DNA from: a bacterium D16-56
GTDB lineage: Bacteria; Bacillota; Clostridia; Lachnospirales; Lachnospiraceae
Length of the DNA: 64,000 bases
Direction: 5' to 3'
Assembly: GCA_003611875.1 (NCBI GenBank)
Contig: RAYY01000003.1
Span: 152,623-216,622 of the forward strand
How positions within the stretch are numbered: position 1 is the stretch's first letter; every line of letters starts with the position of its first letter. Below the pieces are notes generated by a model. That model ran no database searches and had not been told where the DNA came from. It saw only the letters and a program-made list of their open reading frames with translations. Shown in pieces: positions 57,615 to 64,000 of the stretch. The translations under genes were made by a program, and so were the position numbers.

Positions 57615-57724
57615 CTCATTGCCTGCGGACGTCAAATACCCGGCCAAGTACAGACCTCGGCTCATTGTCTGCGGGCGTCAAATACCCGGCCAAGTACAGA
57701 CACTCGGCTCATTGTCTGCGGACA
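57615..57724. repeat. Tandem 46/47-base direct repeat, about 2.4 copies
   Basis: Copy 1 (57615-57660) and copy 2 (57661-57707) differ at only a few bases; a third copy breaks off after 17 bases (57708-57724). Each starts CTCATTG(C/T)CTGCGG and contains CGTCAAATACCCGGCC. It lies between a terminator and the HAD gene and may vary in copy number. Confidence 0.85.
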
Positions 57725-57731
57725 TAAAGAG

Positions 57732-57772
57732 ACAGCCCCACAAAATCCTGTACAAGGATTCTGTGAAGCTGT
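57732..57772 (-). terminator. Terminator of the small cell-wall-binding gene
   Basis: ACAGC..CACA..ATCCT arms pair across a GTAC loop, over about 18 bases with small internal mismatches, just after the stop at 57777. Only a short T-stretch follows on the minus strand. Confidence 0.6.
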
Positions 57773-57776
57773 ACCT

Positions 57777-58181
57777 TTATTGTACCCATGCTCCGTCTTT
57801 GTTGACCCGATAACCGTCAATCTGAGTGTCCGCTGCCATTGCAAATGCATTGCTGCTGTTTGCCTGGTAAAAATAATACCAGATTCCATTGATCTGATAC
57901 CAGCCTGTAACAGCCGCTCCATCCGGCCCTACATAATAATACAGGTTATTGGTATTGATCCACCGGTTGGTAGCCATCGTGCCATCCTCATTGAGCCAAT
58001 ACTGTCCTCCATTGGTAACAACCCAACGATTGGCAGCCATCGTGCCGTCCTGAGGGCTGTAATAATACCAAGAGTTACCTCTTGCCACCCATCCTGACTC
58101 TGCAAAGCTCACCATAGCGCTGGATGCCATCATCACCGCAGTTAAAATTCCTGCTGCAAAAATTCTCCCTCTGCTTCTCAT
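57777..58181 (-). CDS. Short secreted cell-wall-binding repeat protein
   Basis: 134 residues: a signal peptide (MRSRGRIFAAGILTAVMMAS with a cut after FAES-like), then about four choline/cell-wall-binding-type repeats (SWYYYSPQDGTMAANRWV, YWLNEDGTMATNRWI, YYYVGPDGAAVTGWY, WYYFYQ). No catalytic domain. AAAGGAGGTGAGAGG precedes the ATG. These repeats hold proteins to teichoic-acid-like polymers. It is close kin of the next gene upstream (58351-58860), with which it may share a transcript. Confidence 0.88.
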   Translation of the reverse strand: MRSRGRIFAAGILTAVMMASSAMVSFAESGWVARGNSWYYYSPQDGTMAANRWVVTNGGQYWLNEDGTMATNRWINTNNLYYYVGPDGAAVTGWYQINGIWYYFYQANSSNAFAMAADTQIDGYRVNKDGAWVQ

Positions 58182-58350
58182 CCTCTCACCTCCTTTCGCC
58201 TTACAGCCAACCATTCTGACATTCTGAAAATCTCTTGAACCATTCCATCTAAAAACAGATCAGGTAATACCACGGATTATCCTGTTTTCATATCCCTCGA
58301 AAATTCTTCTGGCTGTCTCCTGCTGTCCACTAAAAGAAAATACTGCCCAA

Positions 58351-58860
58351 CTAATCAATCCGCCGACCGTCAGAGCCTACCCGATAACCGCCAGGAGCCA
58401 GCGCATCCGTCGCCATAGCTCCGCTTGGCAGAAAATAGTAATAGTCTTCTCCGATTAATTTCCAATTGCGCTTCACCGCAAGGCCGTTCTCCTCAAAATA
58501 ATACCACTTACCTTCTACCTGAACCCATTCCTCTGACGCCATAATCCCGCTCTCATCCAACCAGTAAAGAGCCTTGTTCAAGGTCAAAAACTGACTTGTC
58601 AGCCTTCTTCCATCCGGATCTACATAATACCAGAGACCGCTGTCATTCACCCACTGGCTCACAGCCATCGTGCCGTCGTCATTTACCCAATAAGGGCCTC
58701 CTTCTGTATAAATCCACTGATTTTTCGCCACAGAACCGTCATCCAGATAATAATACCACTTGTTCGTCACCTTCCCCCACTCCGCTGCATACACTGCCAT
58801 GGAAGAAAGAGCCGATAAAGCAAGTACCAGCATCATCTGTGTCAAATATTTCCGTCTCAT
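58351..58860 (-). CDS. Secreted cell-wall-binding repeat protein
   Basis: 169 residues, signal peptide ending AVYAAEW, then about six aromatic repeats (KWYYYLDDGSVAKNQWI, YWVNDDGTMAVSQWV, WYYVDPDGRRL, YWLDESGIMASEEWV, WYYFEENGLAVKRNW, YYYFLPSGAMATDA) and an ending GGYRVGSDGRRID shared in style with its neighbours. No enzymatic part. A full-consensus promoter lies about 100 bases upstream, so it may be abundant. Confidence 0.88.
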   Translation of the reverse strand: MRRKYLTQMMLVLALSALSSMAVYAAEWGKVTNKWYYYLDDGSVAKNQWIYTEGGPYWVNDDGTMAVSQWVNDSGLWYYVDPDGRRLTSQFLTLNKALYWLDESGIMASEEWVQVEGKWYYFEENGLAVKRNWKLIGEDYYYFLPSGAMATDALAPGGYRVGSDGRRID

Positions 58861-58956
58861 ACCAGCATTCTCCTCTCACGCTTCTTCTCAAAAAATACAA
58901 ATAATACATAATTCCTAAAATCCGCATTATTTCTTTTGCCATCTTTTTCTTAATTT

Positions 58957-58985
58957 ATTATATTTTTTACAATATGGTTTGTCAA
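58957..58985 (-). promoter_or_regulatory. Consensus promoter of the cell-wall-binding gene
   Basis: TTGACA (58980-58985), 17-base spacer, TATAAT (58957-58962), minus strand: 12 of 12 consensus bases. Confidence 0.82.
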
Positions 58986-59078
58986 CGCTTTTTCCCTTAA
59001 CAATTCTGACTTTTTTCTTTCCCTGTATAACAGTTCAGATACCCCTTGAACTGTTACTTCCCTGTTACCATTCACAAA

Positions 59079-60731
59079 TCACCTGGCAACGCAGCCTGAG
59101 CTGCTTCCGTTTTCTCTCCTGCATGCCCCTATTCCGATACTCAGAAGCAGCCACATCATAGGCGCTACAATCGGAAGATTGATATTGATCGCCGCCTGAA
59201 ATGCATAACAGAGCACAGCCGCAAATGTCCCGATAATATAAGGATTCTTTTTCCAGTTTCTCCACATATACCAAAACACGGACCCCAAAAACACCAGATA
59301 AGAACACAAGCCTACAATACCAATCGTCACCAGATACTGAATATATTCATTATGAGCACTGTCATAAAACTGTCCTGTCACATGAATCATCTCAAAAGGT
59401 ATCTCGTTCATGGTTAAAATGCCAAAGGTATCCGGTCCATACCCAAACAATTTGCCCATCCACGAAAATTCGCTGAAAAGCTTGAGTGACGCTCCCCAAA
59501 TATAGCCCCTGTTTGTCCCCCAATGACGCGAAAAAACCAGATAATTCCTGGCCGCCCCATACCGTTCTTCATGGCCGCCCAGATTGGCATCCCACAATAC
59601 AGCTCCCACTGCCAGCAGCACCAGAGCTGCAAAAATTCCCCATGCATACAAAAATCGATTGCCTGTATGAATCCCCTTACGGGTACATGCCTCATCATAC
59701 TTCCAGAATAAAACCGCCAGCACCCAAAAAAAGATAACCACAAAGGGCAAAATCCCCAGGCCGGCAATCACATTGAATAAACTGTCCAAACCAATCACCG
59801 CATCCCCATAGATCTGATTAATCCTGTCAATACAGAAAAGCACAGTAAAAAATGACGCCAGCATAATAAAATACCGTTTCACACATTCCCTGTTCTTAAA
59901 AACAACAAAAGGTAACAGACCAAACAACGCTCCCATAGAAAGATAAGCATTGTCACTGCATCCCATAATTATGGCAAAAAAGGAAATCACCAAACAAATA
60001 TAATGCCAGATCATCCGGCGCCCTTTCTCCTCTGTAATAAACATGGCTCCGGAAAATCCCATAACCATTCCCACATAAGCCGTAAAAGAATTAATATTCC
60101 CTATTGTAGAGGTGAAAATATCCGATTCCGAAGGATCTGTATAAGGCCCCCGGAAATGCAGAATATCCATCCGGAAATAATCCGTAATGCCAAAAATGCA
60201 CATAATAAGTCCTGTAACCAAAAACACTTCCAGATACCATTCTCTCAATTTCCAAAAACGGCTGATCACCAAATAAGCCGCCACATATAAAGTCATTAAA
60301 AACATCCCGCTGTACCGCCCCTCATTTCCCCAGAAAGACTCAAAAAAATATTCTGAGTGAAAGGTCGAAATCCCAACAGCCAAACAAAACACAAGAACCG
60401 CAGCATCTGACACCAAAAAGGTTTTCTTCCAGTTCTTAGGAAGCAGACCAGACAGCACCTTCTTTGTATACCTTCCTTCATATTTTTTTTTATCCATTAT
60501 TGCCATAATAACAGCGGCAATCAGCAAGAGCCCCAGCATCATAATTACTGGTATATAGTAGCTGACATACTTTACATCCATAATATTAGCATAAGCATCA
60601 TCGTAAATTAATGGAAATATTATCATCAACATCAAAATACAGAGACTAATAATTTCATTTATAATCGCTGTATTCGTTGACACAAAACGTTCTTCCTCCT
60701 GCTCCAGCGTAGTTTTTCCGGCTTCTGCCAT
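59079..60731 (-). CDS. O-antigen ligase/polymerase-like polytopic membrane protein
   Basis: 550 residues with about twelve membrane segments and a long extracellular loop (about 375-460) holding GGHEERYGAARNYLVFSRHW and GPDTFG; then DSAHNEYIQYLVTIGIVGL, the conserved HNEY-type motif of the Wzy/WaaL family. This family joins or polymerises lipid-linked glycans at the outer face of the membrane. The ATG at 60731 follows GGAGGAAGCTGTAAG. Its place among cell-wall-binding proteins suggests a role in making the polymer they bind, but no glycosyltransferases are adjacent. Confidence 0.8.
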   Translation of the reverse strand: MAEAGKTTLEQEEERFVSTNTAIINEIISLCILMLMIIFPLIYDDAYANIMDVKYVSYYIPVIMMLGLLLIAAVIMAIMDKKKYEGRYTKKVLSGLLPKNWKKTFLVSDAAVLVFCLAVGISTFHSEYFFESFWGNEGRYSGMFLMTLYVAAYLVISRFWKLREWYLEVFLVTGLIMCIFGITDYFRMDILHFRGPYTDPSESDIFTSTIGNINSFTAYVGMVMGFSGAMFITEEKGRRMIWHYICLVISFFAIIMGCSDNAYLSMGALFGLLPFVVFKNRECVKRYFIMLASFFTVLFCIDRINQIYGDAVIGLDSLFNVIAGLGILPFVVIFFWVLAVLFWKYDEACTRKGIHTGNRFLYAWGIFAALVLLAVGAVLWDANLGGHEERYGAARNYLVFSRHWGTNRGYIWGASLKLFSEFSWMGKLFGYGPDTFGILTMNEIPFEMIHVTGQFYDSAHNEYIQYLVTIGIVGLCSYLVFLGSVFWYMWRNWKKNPYIIGTFAAVLCYAFQAAININLPIVAPMMWLLLSIGIGACRRENGSSSGCVAR

Positions 60732-60766
60732 CTTACAGCTTCCTCCATCTATTTTTCTTTCCACCC

Positions 60767-60795
60767 AGTATAACATCTTTCCTGATATTGCGCAA
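60767..60795 (-). promoter_or_regulatory. Promoter of the ligase-like gene
   Basis: TTGCGC (60790-60795), 17-base spacer, TG-T-TATACT (hexamer 60767-60772), minus strand. A GCTGCTGT/ACAGCAGC hairpin lies upstream at about 60836-60863. Confidence 0.62.
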
Positions 60796-60977
60796 CTTCA
60801 AGTGTTGTGTTAACATACTGACAAATTTTCCAAATGCTGCTGTTCACGTGAGTTCACAGCAGCGGGCAAAATCTGCTTTCTTTTGCAATCGTTTCGAGAA
60901 TATCCCAACAGCAGAATCCTATCTTACGTATTTATGACATTTTTGAAATAGGTCTGTTCAAAAAATAAATTATCGTA

Positions 60978-60983
60978 TATAAT
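60978..60983 (+). promoter_or_regulatory. -10 box of the lipoprotein gene
   Basis: TATAAT at 60978-60983, with TGTTCA 17 bases upstream as a weak -35, 47 bases before the ATG at 61030. Confidence 0.5.
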
Positions 60984-61029
60984 ACTCTGTGATTCAAATA
61001 CTTTGACAAGGATTCAGGAGGCAATTTCT

Positions 61030-61530
61030 ATGAAATTTAAAACATTTGTATTGATTGCAGGCTGCATTATGCTCTTATGCGGCTGCACCAAAAGCAACAT
61101 TATCCATTCCGAGGAAACCATGGGACCTGACTTTAATCTATACTCCGATATCGAAATTGATCCGGAGCAGCTTCATAATGATGTAGATGATATTTATTTA
61201 GATCCGGTTGACTATCCTATGGCTTCTGCTATTGACTTTGAACTTCACCTGGATGAAGAATACATCAATATTGATGTGGTGGTCAAAGACGGAACCTCAC
61301 CAGAGGATACAGCATGGTTTGCTGATCAGGCGATTAAAGGCATTAACGACCAGGTAGCTGTCCAGGATTTCTCTTATGGAGAATCTGATGACGATACCTT
61401 CGGCGGACTCTATCAGGATAATGTGATCCGCCTGAAGGTTTACGATGAATCCTCCTATGCAAGCGGCACTCCGCTATATGAGACAGAAATACCAAAAGAT
61501 GAATACATGACATTTGATATCCAATTTTAG
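61030..61530 (+). CDS. Small acidic lipoprotein of unknown function
   Basis: 166 residues. The ATG at 61030 has GGAGG eight bases upstream and begins a lipoprotein signal (MKFKTFVLIAGCIMLLCGC, lipid cysteine at 19). The mature part is strongly acidic (DIEIDPEQLHNDVDDIYLDP) with beta-strand-like stretches IDFELHLDEEYINIDVVVKDG and a C-terminal TPLYETEIPKDEYMTFDIQF-like ending. I do not recognise a family. It has its own promoter and terminator; neighbours are envelope proteins. Confidence 0.8.
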   Translation: MKFKTFVLIAGCIMLLCGCTKSNIIHSEETMGPDFNLYSDIEIDPEQLHNDVDDIYLDPVDYPMASAIDFELHLDEEYINIDVVVKDGTSPEDTAWFADQAIKGINDQVAVQDFSYGESDDDTFGGLYQDNVIRLKVYDESSYASGTPLYETEIPKDEYMTFDIQF

Positions 61531-61565
61531 GACATGCCTGTAATCAAAAAATTTTAGTTTATCCA

Positions 61566-61613
61566 AAAATGCAGGAAAAGATGATTGACATAACCTTTTC
61601 CTGCATTTTGTTT
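61566..61613 (+). terminator. Terminator of the lipoprotein gene
   Basis: AAAATGCAGGAAAAG (61566-61580) pairs perfectly with CTTTTCCTGCATTTT (61595-61609); GTTTCTATT follows. Confidence 0.75.
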
Positions 61614-62131
61614 CTATTATTGTATGTTTCTATTATTATGTGTTACTATTTATTGTGCCGAGACCATTACTCAACCTTTTTCACTGATCACGGCACTCCT
61701 CAATCACTTCTCGATTCCTCGCTGACAGCTAACCGCCTTGTTTTCCCGGTTCTTCACTGACGGTTTATCCCCATATTTTTAATTATTTCTTTCGCTTCGC
61801 TCAAGGCGCAAACAAGCCATGAAAAAGATTTTATTTTTCGCTCTTTCCTCCACTCTGTGTACACTTCACTGCACATGTGCTCCGTGAGTATTACATGCCA
61901 CGTTTTATCAGGTACAAAATGGTATGGGTGAAACGGTTTTCTTTCACGCTTTCCTGATACATTGTTCGGCAAATAACTGGATCAAGCACACAGAATGTTT
62001 TCTCGAATGTGCAGGTCAAAAAGCCAGGCGTAGTGAAAATATGCTAAGACTTTTTGACCTGTGCAATCGGGAAAACAGGCAAGTAATAGGTGTAGTTATT
62101 TGCAAAACGATGTCCTAATTCCCATTAACGA
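61614..62131. other. Gene-free region with repeat R2 and a long hairpin
   Basis: No convincing gene; a 72-codon minus frame passes through the repeat and is not supported. Contents: repeat R copy 2 (61844-61934) and an inverted repeat CAGGTCAAAAAG (62012-62023) with CTTTTTGACCTG (62050-62061), which may end the minus-strand gene at 62132. Confidence 0.5.
61844..61934. repeat. Intergenic repeat family R, copy 2
   Basis: 91 bases about 80% identical to 41712-41803. The best-kept part is TACAAAATGGTAT; outer CGTTTTATC can pair with GGGTGAAACG. Function unknown. Confidence 0.78.
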
Positions 62132-63307
62132 CTAACCTTCCATACTTTCCTGGTTGTCTTCTGACTGCTGATCTTCCGCATTTTCCTCATTCTCTGCAGT
62201 TTCAGGGTCTGTCTGACTCTGTCCAGGTGTAATCACTGGTGATGTTGCCGGTACTTCCTCTGATGTTTCCACTGCTTCCTCAGTAGAATTTTCCTCGAGC
62301 CCTGTATCCTCTGACTCTGAAGACTCCGATTCAGCAGTCTTCTCACTACAGGTCACACGAATCTTCACAATACCATCCTTATTTATAACTTCAAATGTGT
62401 TTCCGGAATCCGTATCGCCTGTGGCGCCATCTTCTAAAGTTCCTGCCATCACCTGCTCATAAACTGCATTTCCCTGCTCCTGCCCCAACGAAGCAACCAG
62501 CAATTTCTTATAACCACTATCAAATGCTGCTAAATCCGATTCTGAAGAAGCAATGCCCCGGTTATAGGATAGTTCAAATGCATAGGGAACAAATCTTAAG
62601 GTATCCTTTTTAGAAACCTTCGAATAGTTTGCAGCAATAATATCCTGACTATCTTCTAACCGATAAATGCTATAGTGAACTGCCTCATTATCCTTGGAAG
62701 CAAGGGTGCTTGTAGGATACAGCTTGGACAAATCAACTGACATATCTCCCACACTGCTACCGTCTTCATTTGCCAAAGATGCTGCCTCTGCTGCTTCTTT
62801 CGCTGCCTGATAAGCCTGATCCCGCCGTTCCTTTCTATCCTTGTAAATCTCATCCGCCATGGCCTTAAAAATATTATCCATAAAAGCCTGCATCTCTGCC
62901 TGATAATGTGTTCTCAAGGTCCAAATAGAGTATCCCCTGGATACTGCCGTCTTTCCTGCATTTTCAATCTCCAGTCTCACTTTATTGGGCGTAGGCTTTG
63001 ACGCCTTCTCCTCTGCTCTTTTTGCCTCCAGCTCAAGCTGCGCCTCTGTCTTATCCAGCCTGTGTCCATCTTCAGCAAGCTTATATCCCTCTACCATGGT
63101 ATCACTCATCATATATCCGCCCGGATCCATGAAATAAATCAATTTGGTCTCCGGGTCCGTAAACCATCCGCGGCCCTGACGGGCTCCATTGCTATTCACA
63201 TAATACCAACCATAATCGTCCTGCTCCCAACCTGCAAAAGAGGTCAGGCTAAGAGACGCCATCAGCGATGCTGCTATAAAGGATGTCATCAATATTTTCT
63301 TTTTCAT
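62132..63307 (-). CDS. Cell-wall-binding protein with helical domain and acidic tail
   Basis: 391 residues: signal peptide (cut near LTSFAG), two cell-wall-binding-type repeats (YGWYYVNSNGARQGRGWF, IYFMDPGGYMMSDTMV) ending in the GYKLAEDGHRLD motif, a charged alanine-rich helical region (about 85-190), a mixed domain with SYNRGIASSESDLAAF, and a disordered Glu/Ser/Thr tail from about 310. No catalytic motif seen. Promoter at 63355-63383. The tail may span the wall or be exposed at the surface. Confidence 0.85.
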   Translation of the reverse strand: MKKKILMTSFIAASLMASLSLTSFAGWEQDDYGWYYVNSNGARQGRGWFTDPETKLIYFMDPGGYMMSDTMVEGYKLAEDGHRLDKTEAQLELEAKRAEEKASKPTPNKVRLEIENAGKTAVSRGYSIWTLRTHYQAEMQAFMDNIFKAMADEIYKDRKERRDQAYQAAKEAAEAASLANEDGSSVGDMSVDLSKLYPTSTLASKDNEAVHYSIYRLEDSQDIIAANYSKVSKKDTLRFVPYAFELSYNRGIASSESDLAAFDSGYKKLLVASLGQEQGNAVYEQVMAGTLEDGATGDTDSGNTFEVINKDGIVKIRVTCSEKTAESESSESEDTGLEENSTEEAVETSEEVPATSPVITPGQSQTDPETAENEENAEDQQSEDNQESMEG

Positions 63308-63354
63308 CTTTATCCATTGCCTCCAAATCTAATATTATTCATTACCGTATTGGA

Positions 63355-63383
63355 AGCATATCATATTTTTTCCTGTCCATCAA
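63355..63383 (-). promoter_or_regulatory. Promoter of the 62132-63307 gene
   Basis: TTGATG (63378-63383), 17-base spacer, TG-A-TATGCT (hexamer 63355-63360), minus strand. Confidence 0.6.
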
Positions 63384-63473
63384 CTACTCAAATCCTGAAG
63401 TTTCCATAACATTTTATTAAGTGATGGAAGAAAAATGTAATAATATTCCTGGTCTTAAAAGATAAAAGTCAAA

Positions 63474-63511
63474 ACAGGCTCCTGTCCAATCAATCTTGGT
63501 CAAAAGCCTGT
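63474..63511. terminator. Terminator of the right-edge gene
   Basis: ACAGGCT (63474-63480) and AGCCTGT (63505-63511); T-rich on both sides (TTTTGACTTTTATC leftwards). Confidence 0.6.
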
Positions 63512-63563
63512 TCTTTCTTTTATTTATTGATGAAGCATTAAAATTTTATCTTTACAAATAACT

Positions 63564-64000
63564 TTAGTTAGCAGCATCTGGATACTCTACATAATTCTCC
63601 CACTTCTCAGTATCTGTTGTTGCTCTGTTATCCAGATTCTTGTTGTTGGTGTACAGCTTAACGGCTCTGTTCTTCACATAGAAGTACCAGTCATCCCCAT
63701 CCTTTGCTGCAACCTTGGATTTCTGGACATTACCACTGGTATTTACCAGATATAATTTTATTCCATTTCCTAGATTATTCTGCAGGTCTGAAACATCTAA
63801 GTAATTTACTGTTTCGTCTTTATCGTTAGTAAATGTACCACCAGCAACTGATTTGAGATCCGCAGAATCAAACTTTTCTACCCAAACACCTCTAGCGTGA
63901 ATGTCTGTAGCATTACCTGTATTCGGAACAACTGCAACAACCTGATATTTATCATCGCTTCCTGCTTTAATACGGCATCCAAATTTATAGATGTACTTGT
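63564..64000 (-). CDS. C-terminal part of a surface/cell-wall-binding-like protein (runs off right edge)
   Basis: An open frame enters from the right edge and stops at 63564-63566 (TAA), giving about 145 codons. Text near the end (DGDDWYFYVKNRAVKLYTNN) resembles the aromatic cell-wall-binding repeats of its neighbours; before it are beta-rich stretches (YQVVAVVPNTGNATDIHARG, VNYLDVSDLQNNLGNG, IKLYLVNTSGNVQKSKV). The final residues are WENYVEYPDAAN. The N-terminus is outside the window, so a family cannot be given. Confidence 0.72.
   Translation of the reverse strand, partial: KYIYKFGCRIKAGSDDKYQVVAVVPNTGNATDIHARGVWVEKFDSADLKSVAGGTFTNDKDETVNYLDVSDLQNNLGNGIKLYLVNTSGNVQKSKVAAKDGDDWYFYVKNRAVKLYTNNKNLDNRATTDTEKWENYVEYPDAAN

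Noticed and set aside
57537..57665. N-terminal extension of the HAD protein through the tandem repeat
   Set aside because: The HAD fold begins at the ATG at 57536, which has a good ribosome site; the upstream part is repeat sequence.
57615..57724. CRISPR array
   Set aside because: Copies are directly adjacent without unique spacers, and no cas genes are near.
61754..61972. A 72-codon minus-strand frame through repeat R2
   Set aside because: The matching frame in repeat R1 is broken by an indel and stops, so the repeat is not conserved as coding sequence.

Overview
The window looks like chromosomal core sequence from an anaerobic Firmicute, most likely a Lachnospiraceae-type clostridium. This rests on the AsrABC sulfite reductase, the LicT-controlled beta-glucoside PTS, cell-wall-binding repeat proteins, lipoprotein signals, AGGAGG-type ribosome binding sites, consensus sigma-A promoters and moderate GC. 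I see no rRNA, tRNA, phage, transposase or CRISPR array. Most genes are on the minus strand. Both edges cut genes: hemA on the left and a surface-protein-like gene on the right.

1-7.8 kb: siroheme supply and sulfite reduction. Reading leftwards, asrA-asrB-asrC is followed by a separate promoter and then a single polypeptide fusing HemC, CobA and HemD, hemL and hemA. The fusion would turn porphobilinogen into precorrin-2, the siroheme precursor AsrC needs. 7.8-16.3 kb: a trigger-factor-like lipoprotein foldase, an M18 aminopeptidase, the bglP-bglA-licT operon with its RAT antiterminator, and an intracellular subtilase. 16.3-24.8 kb: a probable six-gene operon leuB-ilvD-ilvB-serC-serA-DUF1015 for branched-chain amino acids and serine.

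25-37.8 kb: a CaxA-type cation exchanger behind a well-supported yybP-ykoY (Mn2+) riboswitch, an AGCS symporter, a PLC-like protein, an XRE regulator, a secreted metallo-beta-lactamase-fold protein, a BCCT transporter, a CcdA-thioredoxin fusion, larB-larC behind a long unexplained leader, a DUF1292 protein and cobO. 38-47.3 kb: a UvrD-type helicase and a probable maltose module (PTS permease, MapP-like phosphatase, MalQ, LacI regulator), with repressor/cre-type operators over the PTS promoter. A DUF554 membrane gene between them carries a one-base frameshift close to its end.

47.3-64 kb: gltX, a HAD hydrolase, a translationally coupled pair made of an MMPL/RND transporter and a 1005-residue surface protein with GLUG repeats around a coiled coil, apeB with another HAD protein, then an envelope region with three or four cell-wall-binding repeat proteins, an O-antigen-ligase-like polytopic protein and a lipoprotein.

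The least explained elements are: the GLUG/coiled-coil plus RND pair; two families of intergenic repeats, each present twice far apart (4554/29580 and 41712/61844); the larBC leader; and DUF1015 occupying the place where a serine pathway would need its last enzyme.
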